This document shows positions 35,001-46,959 of a DNA stretch of 64,000 nucleotides, piece after piece. The first letter of the stretch is position 1. Each line of letters opens with the position of its first letter. The notes beneath the pieces are model-generated. The model saw only the letters and a list, made by a program, of their open reading frames with translations. It did no database searches and was not told the origin of the DNA. This DNA is from Rugalucina vietnamica (lineage: Eukaryota; Mollusca; Bivalvia; Lucinida; Lucinidae): the NCBI GenBank assembly GCA_964017185.1, contig OZ024870.1:34406139-34470138 (forward strand). Direction: 5' to 3'. The position numbers and the translations under genes were made by a program.

Positions 35001-38000
35001 TTCCTGATCGTTGCCTACTTGTACCTTTTCATTCTGCTTACAGTATGTTTTAAGTACAAGGACCTGATTGTAAATTTAGTTTTCCCACCTCGGTGTTTGG
35101 AGAGGGATGTTCTATTTCCTGACAATTGCATACTTTTACCTTTTTATGAAGAAAAGTACTTAGCTTGCTTTTATCCATATATGGCAAATTGTAAATAAGC
35201 CTGTAAATCATCATGAAATTTATTTTTCCAAACAGTTGAGATAAGTTATTATTCATACATAAATTTAAAGACTTGGCTATTTCTTTGAACCGTGCTGTGA
35301 CAAGAAAATAATATGACACCATATCAATACACAGGAAACTAAATATATACCAGATCTATCTTCAGCGCAAGTAACCAGTACTTTTTGTTTGTATCACATG
35401 TGATTTTACGTTAGAGGAATCTAAATCACTATATAATAAAATAAACTATAAATGCTTGATCCTTTGGAAGCAGTGAAAACGTTCAAAGGGGTGTAGTATG
35501 GACCATATTGCGCAATTTCGGATACTGAAGCTTTATTTCCCGGCTATCAGCCAGATAGATATACCAAAATTTCAAACATTTACACAAGGGGTCAAATAAT
35601 TAAACATTGTTTAGAAGATGGCTCTAAACGTACATTTTTATTACTCTTAATATTCTAACTGATATCAAAGGACCGAAAGAAATACAAAAATGTACTAGTA
35701 ATATAACCCCCTCTATCTATGATGTACGGGGAGACTTTTAGGGCCGCCACACGGCACAACGCCAGCTGCAGTAATAGCAAATAAGTCTTTGCTTCTTTTC
35801 AGGAGCACATGCGACAGGCCAGAGGACGAGGAGTTGCAAAAGTGATATTCCTCGTAAACCAGGTGGCACTTGCTAATCAACAGGCTGTGGCTTGTGAGTC
35901 ACAGTTGAAGAAATACACGACTAAGGTCATCAGTGGCGATACACAAAGATCCAAGGGAGAATGCCTGAAGGATTTCGTTGACAAGTATGTCTTTCCAAAT
36001 TATAATGCTGGTGTTGAGAAATGAAGTTATTTAACAAGAAGCGACTCGCATACTCTAAGTAGGTCAACAGAAATGCAGATCAGCTTAGTATTTTTAAAAC
36101 ATGTTAACTTTAATTTTATTGTAATGTCAGTACTAAATATATGTCATATAACTGTAATATTGTCTTTATTCACTCAGGATCTCTTTCATCCTTTTTGAAG
36201 AAGCAAAGATAACCAACTGCGTTACAGGGTATTTTTGTCGTTTCTCCTAAGGATAAATGAATAAAATATAATGATTTAAGCATAAAAGGATAAAAGTTTG
36301 CGTTCTTTTACAGGCGAGATATCATGGTAGTGACTGTTCAGGTTCTACTGGACGCCCTTGTCAAGAAAGAAATTGACAGTATTACGAAATTTTCTCTCAT
36401 GATCTTTGATGAATGCCATCATACTCATGCCAACCATCCTTTCAACCAGATAATGAGTATGTACATGGACCTAAAGTTGAATGAGAAGTTTGATAATTCA
36501 GCCTTGCCACAGGTACACCTTTTTCCACCAATGTTTATCAGAGTACCATCTGAAATTACATAATGAAACTTAACAGTTCTAGCCGCACTTTCTTGATGAC
36601 TCATAGGCGTAACCAGAAAAATTCAATTTATACGCACCAAGGGCAAAAAAAAGCTAAATTTGTATTGAAAAATGGCAAAAAAAAACACATAAATTTAGCT
36701 ACTTTTAACTTTTTACATTACGCACATGCGTACTGTGCGTAATGGGCGGTACATACTTCATCACAACAATTTCCGAAAGCCCTCATGGACGTTAAGTTAG
36801 CCAATGAATTATTTACTGCAAGTACTCCGTTGCAAACTACAAAAAACATAAATCTCACGGCGTAGATCTAATTATCTGTGCAAACTAGATAAAAAAAAAC
36901 GTATAAAAATGAAGCTTTTGGTATGGCCCATCCTCGTTCTCATTAATATGCTCACTGCTCTTAAAGGATCTCAGTATTGTTTTTATTCATTTCCCAGATT
37001 ATTGGGCTCACAGCTTCAGTAGGAGTTGGGAAGGCTAAGAATGTGGATCAAGCTGTACAGCACATCAAGAGCTTGATGGCAAACCTAGATTCGGAGGTGA
37101 TATGTACAGTTCAGAATAATATGAAAGAGCTTAGAAGTTATGTAAATGTACCAGATGAAGGTATGGTGACATTTTACCCCTATGAAGTATAAAGTTTCCC
37201 TAGACCAGTACATATTGTCGTATAATACATGTCTTATAAAGAACACACAAAGAGATGGACCGTTTCTATTGCTTTATTGTCATTAGACAATCACTTTTTT
37301 CATATGTCCGTTATACACATCCAATGGAGATTCGGGTAAAACACGATTGTGGCGAAATACGCTAATACGTACATATACTGTCTGATTTGCTTATTCGTAT
37401 ATTTCCTAATAATTGTTTTAAAACGTCTAAACATTGTTTTAGTTATTTGACCCCATATAGGCATGTGTCTTTTATTTAGACTTAAAAATTTTATTTAGAC
37501 TTTTAAAATTTCAGTATGGTCGCCGGGTAATAAAGGGTCATTGATGAGGGTTCAGTACCCGAAATTGCGCAATATGGCCCATACTACATCCCTTTGAACG
37601 TTTTCACTGCTTCCTAAGAATCAAGTTTTTAGCTCACCTGAGCCGAAGGCTCACAAGGTGAGCTAATAGTATGGTAGTCGAGCCGTCGTCCGTGCGTCCG
37701 TCCACACTTTCAACATGAACAAATATCTCCACAACTATGCAGTTAATTACAATCAAATTTTATAAGAAGCATCATTGGGGCTGGGGAAAGGTTGCATAAG
37801 GTTTTGGGCCAGGTCGGATCAGAGCTCTAGTTTCCATGGCAACAGATAGCTCCCATAGGGTTACAATGGGAAAAATGTTGTGAACACTCTAGCACCTACA
37901 TTTTTGATAGGATCTTCTTCATTCTTGCAGGTAATGAGGACAGTCATAAGATGTCGGACTAGTTTGAAATTCGGGTAGATTCGACCATGGACTGCGGAGT

Positions 38001-39391
38001 TAGCTGCCCTTGAGCGTTTGAAAAAACTCCCATTGACTTATAATGGGAAAGATGTTGTGAACATTCCAGCGCTTTCATTTCTGATCAGATCTTCTTCATT
38101 CTTGCAGGTAACAAGGACAACCATAAGATCTCGGATGAGTTCGAAATTCAGCAAGATTCGACCATGGACTGCGGAGTTGCCTGCCCTTGAGCGTTTGGAA
38201 AATGGCTGTTAAGTGTTGTGAACACTCTAGCACCTAAATTTTTGATCGGATCTTCTTCATTCTTTCATGTGACAAGGACAGCCATGAGATCTCGGATGAG
38301 TTCGAAATTCGGCAAGATTCGACCATGGACTGCGGAGTTAGCTGCCATTGAGCGTTTGAAAAAAATCCCCATTGACTTACAATGGGAAAGATGTTGTGAA
38401 CGCTCCAGCGCCTTCATTTCTAATGGGATCTTCTTCATTCTTGCAGGCAACAAGGACAGCCATAAGATCTCGAATGAGTTCGAAATTCAGCGAGTTTCGA
38501 CCATGGACTGCGGAGTTACCTGCCATTGAGTGTTTGAAAAATCAATATTTTGTGTTGTGGCCACTCTAGCGCCTTCAATTTTGATCCGATCTTCTTCATA
38601 CTTGGAAGTAACAAGGATAGCCATAACATCTAGAATGAGTTTGAATTTCATCCAGATCCGACCCTTGCAGAGTTATCTGTCCTTGACTCTGTGAAAAATC
38701 AATATTTAGTGTTGTGGCCACTCTAGCGCCTTCATTTTTATTCGGATCTTCTTTATTCTTGAAAGTATCAACGATGTCCATAATATCTTGGATGAGTTCG
38801 AATTTCGACCAGATCCGACCTCTGCAGAGTTATCTGCCCTTGAGTGTTTGAAAAATCAATATTTTGTGTTGTGGCCACTCTAGCATCTTTGTTTTTCAGT
38901 GGATTTTCTTCATTCTTGCAGGTAACAAGGATAACTACAATATCTCGGATGAGTTCGAATTTCGAGCAGATCCGACCTCTGACTGCGGAGTTATCTGCCC
39001 TTGAGTGTTTGAAAAATCAATATTTTGTGTTGTGGCCACTCTAGCATCTTTGTTTTGCAGTGGCTCTTCTTTATTCTTGCAGGTAACAAGAATAACTACA
39101 ATATCTCAGATGAGTTCGATTTTCGGCCAGATCCGACCTCTGACTGCGGAGTTAGCTGCCCTTTAGTGTTTGAAAAATCAATGTTTTGTATTGTGGCCAC
39201 TCTAGCGCCTTCAATTTTGATCGGATCTTCATTCTTGGAAGAAACAAGGATTACCATAACATCTTGGATGAGTTCGAATTTGAGGCAGATTCGACCCTGG
39301 ACTGCGGAGTTAGCTGCCCTTGAATGTTTGAAAAATCAGTTAATTTTTAGTGTTGTGGCCACTCCAGCATCTTCAATTTTGATCAGATCTT

Positions 39392-39436
<45 letters not shown>

Positions 39437-42400
39437 AAACTTAATAACTAACTAAATGTAAATGTTATGAACCACTGCAGAAGCTGAGGGTGAGGTTATG
39501 GCCATGTAAAACCGGTTTAAGCCCGCCAGTAACTTTGTGTTACTGATCGTTCCAAGTCGATACTTCTGTGGTGGTTCTTTTTGTTTTACGTCTTGGTGTT
39601 TAAAAACATTTTTGTGCTGTTGGCGCCTTATGTATGTTTTCATATTTTAAGTTAAGTTAAGGTAACTGAGTGGCCACCTGTTGGGAAAATAGCTGCTCAT
39701 TCGGCTTACGATATGTTTCATGGTATAAGTACCTGATTGTTAGTTTGGTTTTTTCCCACCTCGGTTTTTGGAGTGGGAATCTTTTTCTGATTGCGCCTTT
39801 TCCTGATATTTGCCTACTTGTACCTTTTTGTCCTCTCAGGTGAGCGATCGTTGCCCTTGAGCTACTTGTTATATTTTATTTTCTACTTTCCTCTCTTACA
39901 GGTCGCATAAAAATTCTTTTGCAGGGGTCATGTTTCTTCTGTAGAGCCTTCGCATGAGAAAACCATCAATTTGGGGTGCTGACCAGGTCTGACACAAATC
40001 GGCCTTTACAGTCACAGAAGCAGGCTAGAAGATTGAAATTTCGGTTTTAAGTATAACAGATATTGTATTATCCGTGCAGCGAAAACAAGGGCGCTAATCA
40101 GCTTTTATCTGCGCCTCTGCGGAGCATTTTGTTGGTTTTCCGATGCAGCGGCTCAATTTTATAAACTAGTTTAGTATTTCTGTTTTTTTACCGTTTAGAA
40201 ACTTGCACTGTGCCTAAACGAAGCAGTTACGTTTTTGGTGATGGTGTAACTAGGACAATGGAGAGAATTGAAAAAGACATGACGTCGTCACAACGTAAGA
40301 TAAAAATATGTTCTTCGTTTTCCTTTCACTTCATTTGTTATACATAGGTCAGTTATGACACCAACATTAGTATTATTTAGTTTGTATTATTGAAAAACAT
40401 AATCGTATTGATGGTTTTCAAGGGTGAAACTCAAATAAAGCATCAGAATCGTATACATCAGCTTTTTGTAGAACCATCTTATCCAGCCTTTTTTATGTTA
40501 CATTTGACTCACTTTTAAATTAGAGAATCTAAAATCTCCGTTTATGTACTTGTGCAAAATTGAGGAAGATCTACATAATGTGCTCTGATAACCAACAGCA
40601 TAAAGTTAAGAATAAGTGTAGTTTCAGAGTGCCTAAATCACATCTGCAGATGATATTGATATCGTCTGTAAAATCGCACAGGTTTGCTCCCACATACATA
40701 CAAGCTTGGTGGCATTTTCAATTTCAGTTGTGAAAAATTTGGTGAAAGCTGACGAGTTTGAGAAGTTGTTGAAGCCCCCAGCTGAGAAAGGTAGCGCCCA
40801 GTATACCCAGTGGCTAAGTAAACTATGGAAAGAAACAGCAAAACTCAGAGATCAAGGCGTGAGACGCTTTTTGAATCCATGTCGTGCACACTTGGAGGTA
40901 ATTTACCATGAAGGTTTCACTATTTCTACGTAAGCGTCTAAACCCATGAATGAAATTATGAGCATATCTGAAATCTGACAATAATCAAATACTTTACTCC
41001 ATGGCCGCTATAGACTGCTGTCCGTCAGATTGCTCTGTTATAAATGGAATAGATGTTGATGCTTGTACTAAAGATTTTTACTTTTTATATTTTGTTTCTT
41101 TTTCATAAAATATTCATAATAATGTTAGTTTGGAAAGACTTGCTGCGCAACACAACTGAATAAAACAACAAAACGTCTGTAAAGGTTTTCCTAGGATTAT
41201 CAATTCGACTCAAGATGGCAGCCACGAACATGCGATGGCTAAGACAGTTGGAATAACCGAGAAATTGGCCTCCGGGCGATGAGTTATTTTGTAGGAGTGC
41301 AGTTCGTTGATTGCTCCCGTTGAAATGATAAGGCTCTTTGGCTAGTAGATAGTAGATAGTTCACCTTTTTTCAGTATTACAACAATGCTTTGATAATCTA
41401 TAACGACGCAAGAATAGACGATGCTATGAACTATTTGAAAGAAAACATGAAAAGATGGAAAGAGAATGCTGTTATGCAAGAGACTGAAACGAGGCTTGAA
41501 ATATTCTTTCAGGGTATGTGTAACGGAACTTCACGGTCATTTGCTCAAATATAATGATAACGTTAGCAACGTTAAAATATAAAATATTTATAGCATGTAC
41601 TTTCCTTTATACTCATATTATATCTTATTTTTATCATTAACAATTATGTTTAGAACAGCCGCGGTAGCCTAATGGATAGCGTATTGAACTATTCGCTTTG
41701 CAGGAGGTTGTGGGTTCGATACCCGGCTGGTACATATGCCTTGTTGGTGACAATTATTCACCCTGACTTAATAAAGGCAAACCGCCAATAGGTTGTGACA
41801 TGTGTGTTTTTCTTTGTAGAAATTCATTATAATGTTGCTAGTTTAACACTTTGCATCTAACTCATTCGTTTATTATTTACTAACTTGTGAATAAGAAGGT
41901 AAAAGTAGGCAATGATCAGGAAATGGCACAAGCAGAAAGAGTGAAACACGATGTTTCATTTTCGTATCGAACATCACATCTAAGACCTCAAAATAGTTTA
42001 GCTTTGACCTTATGGTGTTTTTGGAATGAAAAACAAAGGATTATTTTAGACCAAAGAAAACCTCTGTAAAAGGAATGTTGACTAAGGTTATAACTTTCTT
42101 TTTATTTTTTTCTAGCATTGCAAGCGTTGCCGTTTCACCAAGACAGTGTGAATCCAAAGCTAGAGAAGCTAAAAGAGATGATACTGAAAGGTTGTAGAGA
42201 TGAAGAATCACGTGGTATTGTCTTTGTAAAGACACGTGACTTGGCTACCGCTATTGTTAGTTGGATGAAGGAGACGCCTAGGCTTAAAGAGCTCAATGCC
42301 ATCAAATTTGTAGGGCAGAATATGAGTGCTGATAAAGGCGGTATGTTGGCCTCTAATCAGTAATATTTCCTTTTTTGTACACTAGTGATAGAAAACTTGA

Positions 42401-45400
42401 TAACGAAATAATTTCGAAAGTGATAACTTTAAACGTATTGAATTCTAACATGTTTCATGCTCCTTCGACATTTCTCAAAGCAATGCCACCAACGTGTTTT
42501 AAAAGTCACTTGCATAAATAAGTAAGGCATTATTTAGCATTATAAGTTGCCAAAATGGAAATAATAGTAAAATAAGAGTAGCAAGCAGTTTTAACTACAT
42601 TTATCGTGACTGATTAACGTGGATTGATATATTTACAAAGTCCCTAACCCCCCCTAAACTTTGAACATGTTGTTCTCAGTCCTGGGATACAGATCATTCA
42701 TGATATTACATCTCCTGAAAGGGCTATGAATGACAAACGTTATCCTAGTAATATAACCAGAATTTGTATTTGCATTTTCGTGCATGTTGGTAGTGAAATG
42801 CACTGTTAGTTTGAAAACTGCTTTTATTTTTCTTGCATTGTTTTACGCTTAAATAAGAAATATTGTGGGATGAGTGTTGGCACGGTAGTTAGTAAGTAGA
42901 AAAATCTATCAACTGCTATCATTTTGGTTCTGTTTGAAACAATTCTTACCGAAATATCTGCAGACAAAAAGCCCGTTTTTTTAGACTAATCAAGGTCAAA
43001 TTAATGGGCTTATTTGTTATGTAAAAAGGCTATGGAAATATACTGTATATGTATGTTCTACCTGAATGAACAGACTACCTGTCCTATTTTAACAGGTATA
43101 CACAGCGTGTACATACTATAATGCATATAAATATACTGTACAAAATAATTTTATCTATGTTTTATTTGAGACATGTCTCAGAGGACTTTAAATCCAACGT
43201 TACTTCAACAACACACAACAATTGTTTTTACCCTTATTAGATACATAAAAGATATTGTCAGAAGAACTTCCCTAATGTCTAAAACGTATGAAGACACTGT
43301 TCAAAGTAAAAGTTGATTAATTTATTTGGCATGGTATATTTAAGGTACAGGTATTTGCCTAAGTGATGGACAATATTATTTAAAGTAATAAATCTGATAA
43401 AGATGATGCACCTGCTATTCATGCAAATCGTTTCTAAGCTAATTTTTCAGCTTGCAAATTAGTTGGAGAACATTATTTAGACCTTCACAAAGGTTTCTAT
43501 CAATTAAAATCAAAAATTTATTTTAAAGGATTATTTATGGAAATTTATTAGAAAAATAGGTAATTTCACTAAAAACTTCTATTACAATGGCTTCCCTTTG
43601 GAAAACATTATCATTCATAAGAAAGTTTAAGGTTTAGGGATTATTCTGGTATGTAACATGCCACATTTTTAAAAAAAAATCTATGAAATATTTATGAGCA
43701 GAAAACACTATTATTATAGTAATAAGGAACCTTAAAGTCGATAAAGAAAAAATCCTAGAATAGGTTAATCAATAAACTTTTCTTAACAGAAAACATATTC
43801 ATCTAAAATTATAAAATATTTATTTTTCAATTTTTAAGGAATGACAAAGGTCCAACAAGATGATGCACTGAAATATTTTCGGGATGGAAAACATAAGATT
43901 ATTGTTGCAACGTCAGTAGCTGAGGAGGGGTTGGATATTAGCAAGTGTAATCTTGTTATACGCTACGATCACGTGACCAATGAGATAGCTATGGTGCAGT
44001 CCAGAGGTACGTATTATTGACTGTCATGTTGGTATCCTTAATGGATTAACAATTCCGTCAGTTGCGGTGGCTCAGTGTTAGTATCTTCGCCTTTTTACCT
44101 TTTTACCGATGAGGTACTGGCTTCGGTGTTGTTTTCTTGAGGAAGACTCTTTATACACATGAACATGTTTTGTATTATCCGACCAGCAAAACTTAATTAT
44201 ACCCCCGCCAAAACGAAGTTTGAAGGGGGTATACTGTTTTCACGTTGTCCGTCCATCCGTGTGTCCGTGCGTCCGTCTGTCCGTAACGTTTTGTTTCTTA
44301 AATATCTTGAAGACCCATAGATGGAATTTCATGAAACTTTGCAGGCATCTGCATATCTATGGGGCAAATATGTACATGCAAAAATAAGGGGCTAGAGGCC
44401 ATTCCCTTTTGAGTTACTTCCCTTTATAGTTCTTGATGGCTTTTGTATACAGTGCATTTACGGGCCGATCAACTCCTACCACAGTTTTTGTTGAAACTTT
44501 CTGATATTATGTCTACATGATGTACACCCATTGGAAATTTGCATAAAGAAATATTATTGCCAAGAAGCAATTTTTGACAAAATGACAGCTATGAGAACTT
44601 AGACAATTTTTCTTAGTTTTTTACAGGTAAGGGCTCTCACGGGCCGATCCTAACACAGTTTTTGGTGGACCTTCTTGATATTATGCCTACATGATGCGGA
44701 CCCATTGGACATTTGCATGAATAAGTATTATTGGGAAAAATATTTTATTACAAAATGACAGCTATGAGAACTTAGACAATTTTTCTTACTTTTTTACAGG
44801 TAATGGCATTCATGGGCCGATCAACTCCTACTACAGTTTTTGATGGAACAATTTGATATCGTGCCTACATGATGTTCACTAATTGGACATTTGCATGAAG
44901 AAGTATTATTGCGAAAAAGTAATTTTTGACAAACTGACAGCTATGAGAATTTAGACAATTTTTCTTACTTTTTTTTACAGGTAAAGGTTACAGTTACATT
45001 CACGGGCCGATCAACTCCTACTACAGTTTTTCATGGAACAATTTGATATTATGGCTACATGATGCACACCAATTGGACATTTGCATGAAGAAGTATTATT
45101 GCGAAAAATATTTTTTTACAAAATGACAGCTATGAGAACTTAGACAACTTTTCTTACTTTTTTTACAGGTAATGGCATTCATGGGCCGATCAACTCCTAC
45201 TACAGTTTTTGATGGAACTTCTTGATATCGTGCCTACATGATGTTCACTAATTGGACATTTGCATGCAGAAGTATTATTGCGAAAACATTTTTTGACAAA
45301 ATTACAGCTAAGAGAACGGCATTCATGGGCCGATCAACTCCTACTACAGTTTTTGATGGAACAATTTGATATTATGCCTACATAATGTACACCCATTGGG

Positions 45401-46620
45401 CATTTGCATGAAGAAATTTTATTGTGAAAATATAATTTTTGACAAAATTACTGCTATGAGAACTTAGACAATATGTCCTAATACAATTCAATTTGTCTTA
45501 GCTTTTTTTACAGGTGAGGGCATGGTTTTCTTAGCTTTATTATAGGTATAGGCATTCACATGCCGATCAACTCTACCACAGTTTTTGATGGAACTATTTG
45601 ATATGCGAACATGTAGGCCTATAAGACATTTGCATGAAGAAATTTTATTGTGAAAAATTAATGTTTGTGGTAAACAGTTACACTGCGGGGGTATTTAATA
45701 AGCATTGCTTATTGACACTTTTTTCAGTTTGCTAGCACTGTTTCACCTTAAAAAGTTTGCGCTAGGTGTCAATCATACGAAAAACAGATTTAAAGGAACG
45801 CGTTCCTGTCACTTATAACTTATCCAGGATACGATTGTAACCCATTTCATTGTGTGGTTTGGTCGAAACAAATAGTTCCCATATGTATATTATGAATGGA
45901 AACCGCTAATCCATTCGAAAGACAAACAACTTAGCTCAACTGTACAGATAACTAAATTACATCTATATACACGTGCCTATTGTAGGTCGAGGGAGAGCTG
46001 AAAACAGCAAGTATGTACTCGTAGCGGAGAGAGGCAAGGGGATGGCGGAGAAAGAAGAACTGAATACGATTCGTGAAAACCTAATGAGAAAAGCCATCAT
46101 ACAACTTCAAAACCAAATTATTACTTCCCCAAAGGCCTTTACAGCAGAAATGTTTAGCTTGCAGGATGAAGCCAAGTTAGACAGAGAGTTGAAGGCAATC
46201 CAAAGGAAGGGAAAACGAATCAGGACTGGCGAATTCGAGATGAGATGTTTCAAATGCAGCGAATTTATCTGCATGTCCAGTGATATAAAGAAAATTGAAA
46301 ATGCCCATCATGTATGCGTGGATGAAGCACTGAAGGATAGAGTGCAATATGTTAGAGTCACGACCACGTTTACTGACGACCAGGTAGAAGCTGTTGGAAA
46401 AGCGATATGTTCTGAATGCGGCAATGAATTGTGCCGTCTTATCAAGCATAAAGGGTTGGAGTTTCCAGAGCTGAAGCCTGAGAAGTACCTGATAGTGGAT
46501 ATGAATGGTAGACAGGATTCTTGCAAAGCTTGGAAAGATGCACCGTTTGAAGCCCAGCCACTTACGACTGCTGACTTCAGAGAAATGCTACAGAAACGTA
46601 AAGACGCTGGTGAAATGTGA
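27140..46620 (+). CDS. RIG-I-like receptor (cytosolic dsRNA sensor), 1129 aa, 16 exons
   Basis: Exons: 27140-27269, 27603-27734, 28678-29010, 32348-32452, 33063-33310, 33911-34208, 34460-34626, 35803-35984, 36314-36512, 36998-37160, 40199-40294, 40728-40897, 41375-41513, 42116-42340, 43839-44006 and 45986-46620. All borders are GT-AG, phases match, and lengths sum to 3390 nt. Domains: two CARDs (about 15-198), a linker, helicase motifs APTGSGKT (456-463), DECH (564-567), LTAS (602-605), the helical insert, [12 protein letters not shown] (motif V), QSRGRGR (916-922), then a zinc regulatory domain with Cys1006, 1009, 1060 and 1063. RLRs bind viral dsRNA, hydrolyse ATP and signal through CARD-CARD contact with MAVS at mitochondria. 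The CARD/helicase/RD order excludes Dicer and LGP2. RIG-I versus MDA5 cannot be decided; the CxxC-type second zinc pair is nearer MDA5. A 5' half duplicate lies upstream at 4315. Confidence 0.95.
28045..28440. repeat. Foldback repeat with ~60-bp hairpin arms
   Basis: GGTGTTTGAACAC and GTGTTCAAACACC flank a GC-rich loop (GCGGCCTGCGGCC) at about 28359. The complementarity extends outward through CATTCG and AACCATGG on both sides (28302-28436). A second inverted pair, CCCATGTTCAAA and TTTGAACATGGG, lies at 28091-28134. It sits in intron 2 of the RLR gene and would form a strong RNA hairpin in the pre-mRNA. Confidence 0.75.
29165..29735 (-). repeat. Dispersed repeat R2, copy 2 (longest)
   Basis: Carries the R2 words GCAAAGATCAGGAAAAGG and GAATGAGCAGCTATTTTCCC, extends through GCGGGCTTAAATCG to ACTAACTCCGGAGC. 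It lies in RLR intron 3. It is complementary to the copies at 34665 and 39455, so the pre-mRNA contains inverted R2 pairs. Confidence 0.7.
29740..32347. other. RLR intron 3, AT-rich, no feature seen
   Basis: Apart from a poly-G run at 29822, this stretch is AT-rich with no exon, repeat family or RNA gene I can support. It ends at the acceptor of exon 4 (TTTACAG at 32347). Confidence 0.5.
32526..32763 (+). mobile_element. Palindromic MITE (copy 5)
   Basis: Full copy with near-identical inverted ends (GAGCCGCCTCGTGGGAAAAC and its complement) and the central hairpin GATCAGCTTCGCGGTTACCG. It lies in RLR intron 4. Confidence 0.92.
33365..33603 (-). mobile_element. Palindromic MITE (copy 6)
   Basis: Full copy in the opposite orientation to copy 5, 600 bp away, in RLR intron 5. 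Together copies 5 and 6 form an inverted pair around exon 5 (33063-33310), so this exon sits in the loop of a potential ~240-bp duplex. Confidence 0.9.
34460..37160 (+). CDS. RLR exons 7-10: helicase domain 1 (Hel1)
   Basis: Exon 7 has the Q-like [15 protein letters not shown] and Walker A APTGSGKT. Exon 8 has motif Ia, [12 protein letters not shown]. Exon 9 has [11 protein letters not shown] (Ib-like) and Walker B DECHH. Exon 10 has motif III, IIGLTAS. These bind and hydrolyse ATP and grip dsRNA. All catalytic residues I can see are present. Exons 8-10 lie between two inverted dispersed repeats (35457-35640 and 37390-37625). Confidence 0.93.
34665..35045 (+). repeat. Dispersed repeat R2, copy 3
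   Basis: Reads GCAGAAGCTGAGGGTGATGT to CGTTGCCTACTTGTACC in RLR intron 7. A further degenerate end follows to about 35160. Confidence 0.7.
35457..35640. repeat. Inverted dispersed repeat, left copy
   Basis: GAAGCAGTGAAAACGTTCAA, ATTGCGCAATTTCGG and GGGGTCAAATAATTAAA pair with the right copy at 37390-37625 in opposite orientation. Confidence 0.75.
37390..37625. repeat. Inverted dispersed repeat, right copy
   Basis: CCGAAATTGCGCAATATGG and TTTGAACGTTTTCACTGC are the reverse complement of the left copy, with a ~16-bp insertion and scattered mismatches. The two flank RLR exons 8-10. Confidence 0.75.
37630..39870 (+). mobile_element. Pearl-like element with ~165-190-bp tandem core
   Basis: The head is CTCACCTGAGCCGAAGG plus inverted AGGTGAGC, followed by CCGTC/CCGTGCGTCCGTCC. 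Some ten core units follow from about 37860 to 39390, each with GATCTTCTTCATTCTTGCAG, GATGAGTTCGAA and GACTGCGGAGTTA. A poly-A of over 40 nt ends the core at 39394-39435. Repeat R2 is inserted at 39455-39843, and the tail CTCAGGTGAGCGATC follows. The head is shared with the element at 327, but the core units are different. It fills RLR intron 10. Confidence 0.75.
39455..39843 (+). repeat. Dispersed repeat R2, copy 4
   Basis: Runs from CCACTGCAGAAGCTGAGGG to TTGCCTACTTGTACC, nested between the core array and the tail of the pearl-like element. It is the same strand as copy 3 and opposite to copies 1 and 2. Confidence 0.75.
39950..40156 (+). mobile_element. Palindromic MITE (copy 7, diverged)
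   Basis: Ends GAGCCTTCGCATGAG and GCAGCGGCTCA. The central hairpin has lost one arm (ATCAGCTTTTATCTGCG). It ends only 43 bp before RLR exon 11 (40199). Confidence 0.8.
40199..41513 (+). CDS. RLR exons 11-13: helical insert (Hel2i) region
   Basis: Three exons (96, 170 and 139 nt) between helicase domains 1 and 2. They encode alpha-helical sequence such as [35 protein letters not shown] and [20 protein letters not shown]. This matches the insert that closes over dsRNA in RLRs and is absent from ordinary DEAD-box helicases. Confidence 0.88.
41655..41735 (+). ncRNA. tRNA-like SINE head
   Basis: A-box TAGCCTAATGG and B-box GGTTCGATACCC at tRNA-like spacing. The acceptor ends do not pair well, so it is more likely a SINE head than a working tRNA. 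It lies in RLR intron 13. Confidence 0.5.
42116..44006 (+). CDS. RLR exons 14-15: helicase domain 2 (Hel2)
   Basis: Exon 14 carries motif [20 protein letters not shown], and exon 15 carries motif [17 protein letters not shown], followed by [20 protein letters not shown], the start of motif VI. The splice GGC G|GTATG to AAG|GA keeps the frame. Confidence 0.92.
42341..43838. other. RLR intron 14, AT-rich, no feature seen
   Basis: AT-rich sequence with no exon or recognisable repeat. Confidence 0.5.
44055..44195 (+). mobile_element. SINE fragment
   Basis: GTGGCTCAGTGTTAG resembles a tRNA A-box; the following GGAAGACTCTTTATACACATG is common in molluscan SINEs (from memory). It ends where the next pearl-like element starts. 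Confidence 0.4.
44196..45715 (+). mobile_element. Pearl-like element with GGGGGTATA head
   Basis: Head TATACCCCCGCC with inverted GGGGGTATA, then a degenerate CCGT tract (44246-44284). Seven to eight tandem units of about 185 bp follow, each with GGGCCGATCAACTCC, TACATGATG, GGACATTTGCATG and ATGACAGCTATGAGAAC. The tail has GCGGGGGTATT and a terminal hairpin, AATAAGCATTGCTTATT. It fills RLR intron 15. Same architecture as the elements at 327 and 37630 but a different head and core. Confidence 0.75.
45986..46620 (+). CDS. RLR exon 16: motif VI and zinc regulatory domain
   Basis: A 635-nt last exon. It completes motif VI (GRGRAENS), then the bridging helices ([20 protein letters not shown]) and the C-terminal regulatory domain: RCFKC, then CSECGNEL and [15 protein letters not shown]. 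The spacing between the two cysteine pairs is 51 residues, as I recall for RIG-I. This domain recognises dsRNA ends or stems. The stop is TGA at 46618-46620. Confidence 0.95.
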
Positions 46621-46834
46621 TTGTGGCTCTTGCTCTTTATTGCGCTGATCTATTGAAAGTACATAACACTGAATCGACATTCAAACATGTTAATTGCAAA
46701 TTTTATTCTTTGACAGTCAAGTATGTTTCATGGTTTTGCGAACCAATGATTTATTGATTGAATTGCCTTTATCATGTTGAATTTGTTAGTTTAAACAATA
46801 ATTATATACATGTATGTGTTTGTTATTGTCATTG

Positions 46835-46835
<1 letters not shown>

Positions 46836-46862
<27 letters not shown>
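46836..46862. repeat. Poly-T tract
   Basis: 27 T in the 3' untranslated region or just beyond the RLR stop. Confidence 0.9.
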
Positions 46863-46866
<4 letters not shown>

Positions 46867-46959
46867 TGTTTTTTCTTTCATTACGAAAACATGGCCGTGC
46901 AATATACAGAGATTTTCAAGTGTAAAAATTCAAAATTTTCAGTAGAAAATGTTTTTTTT

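Noticed and set aside
41655..41735. Functional tRNA gene
   Set aside because: A and B boxes are good but acceptor and T-stem pairing is poor, and a SINE-like body follows.
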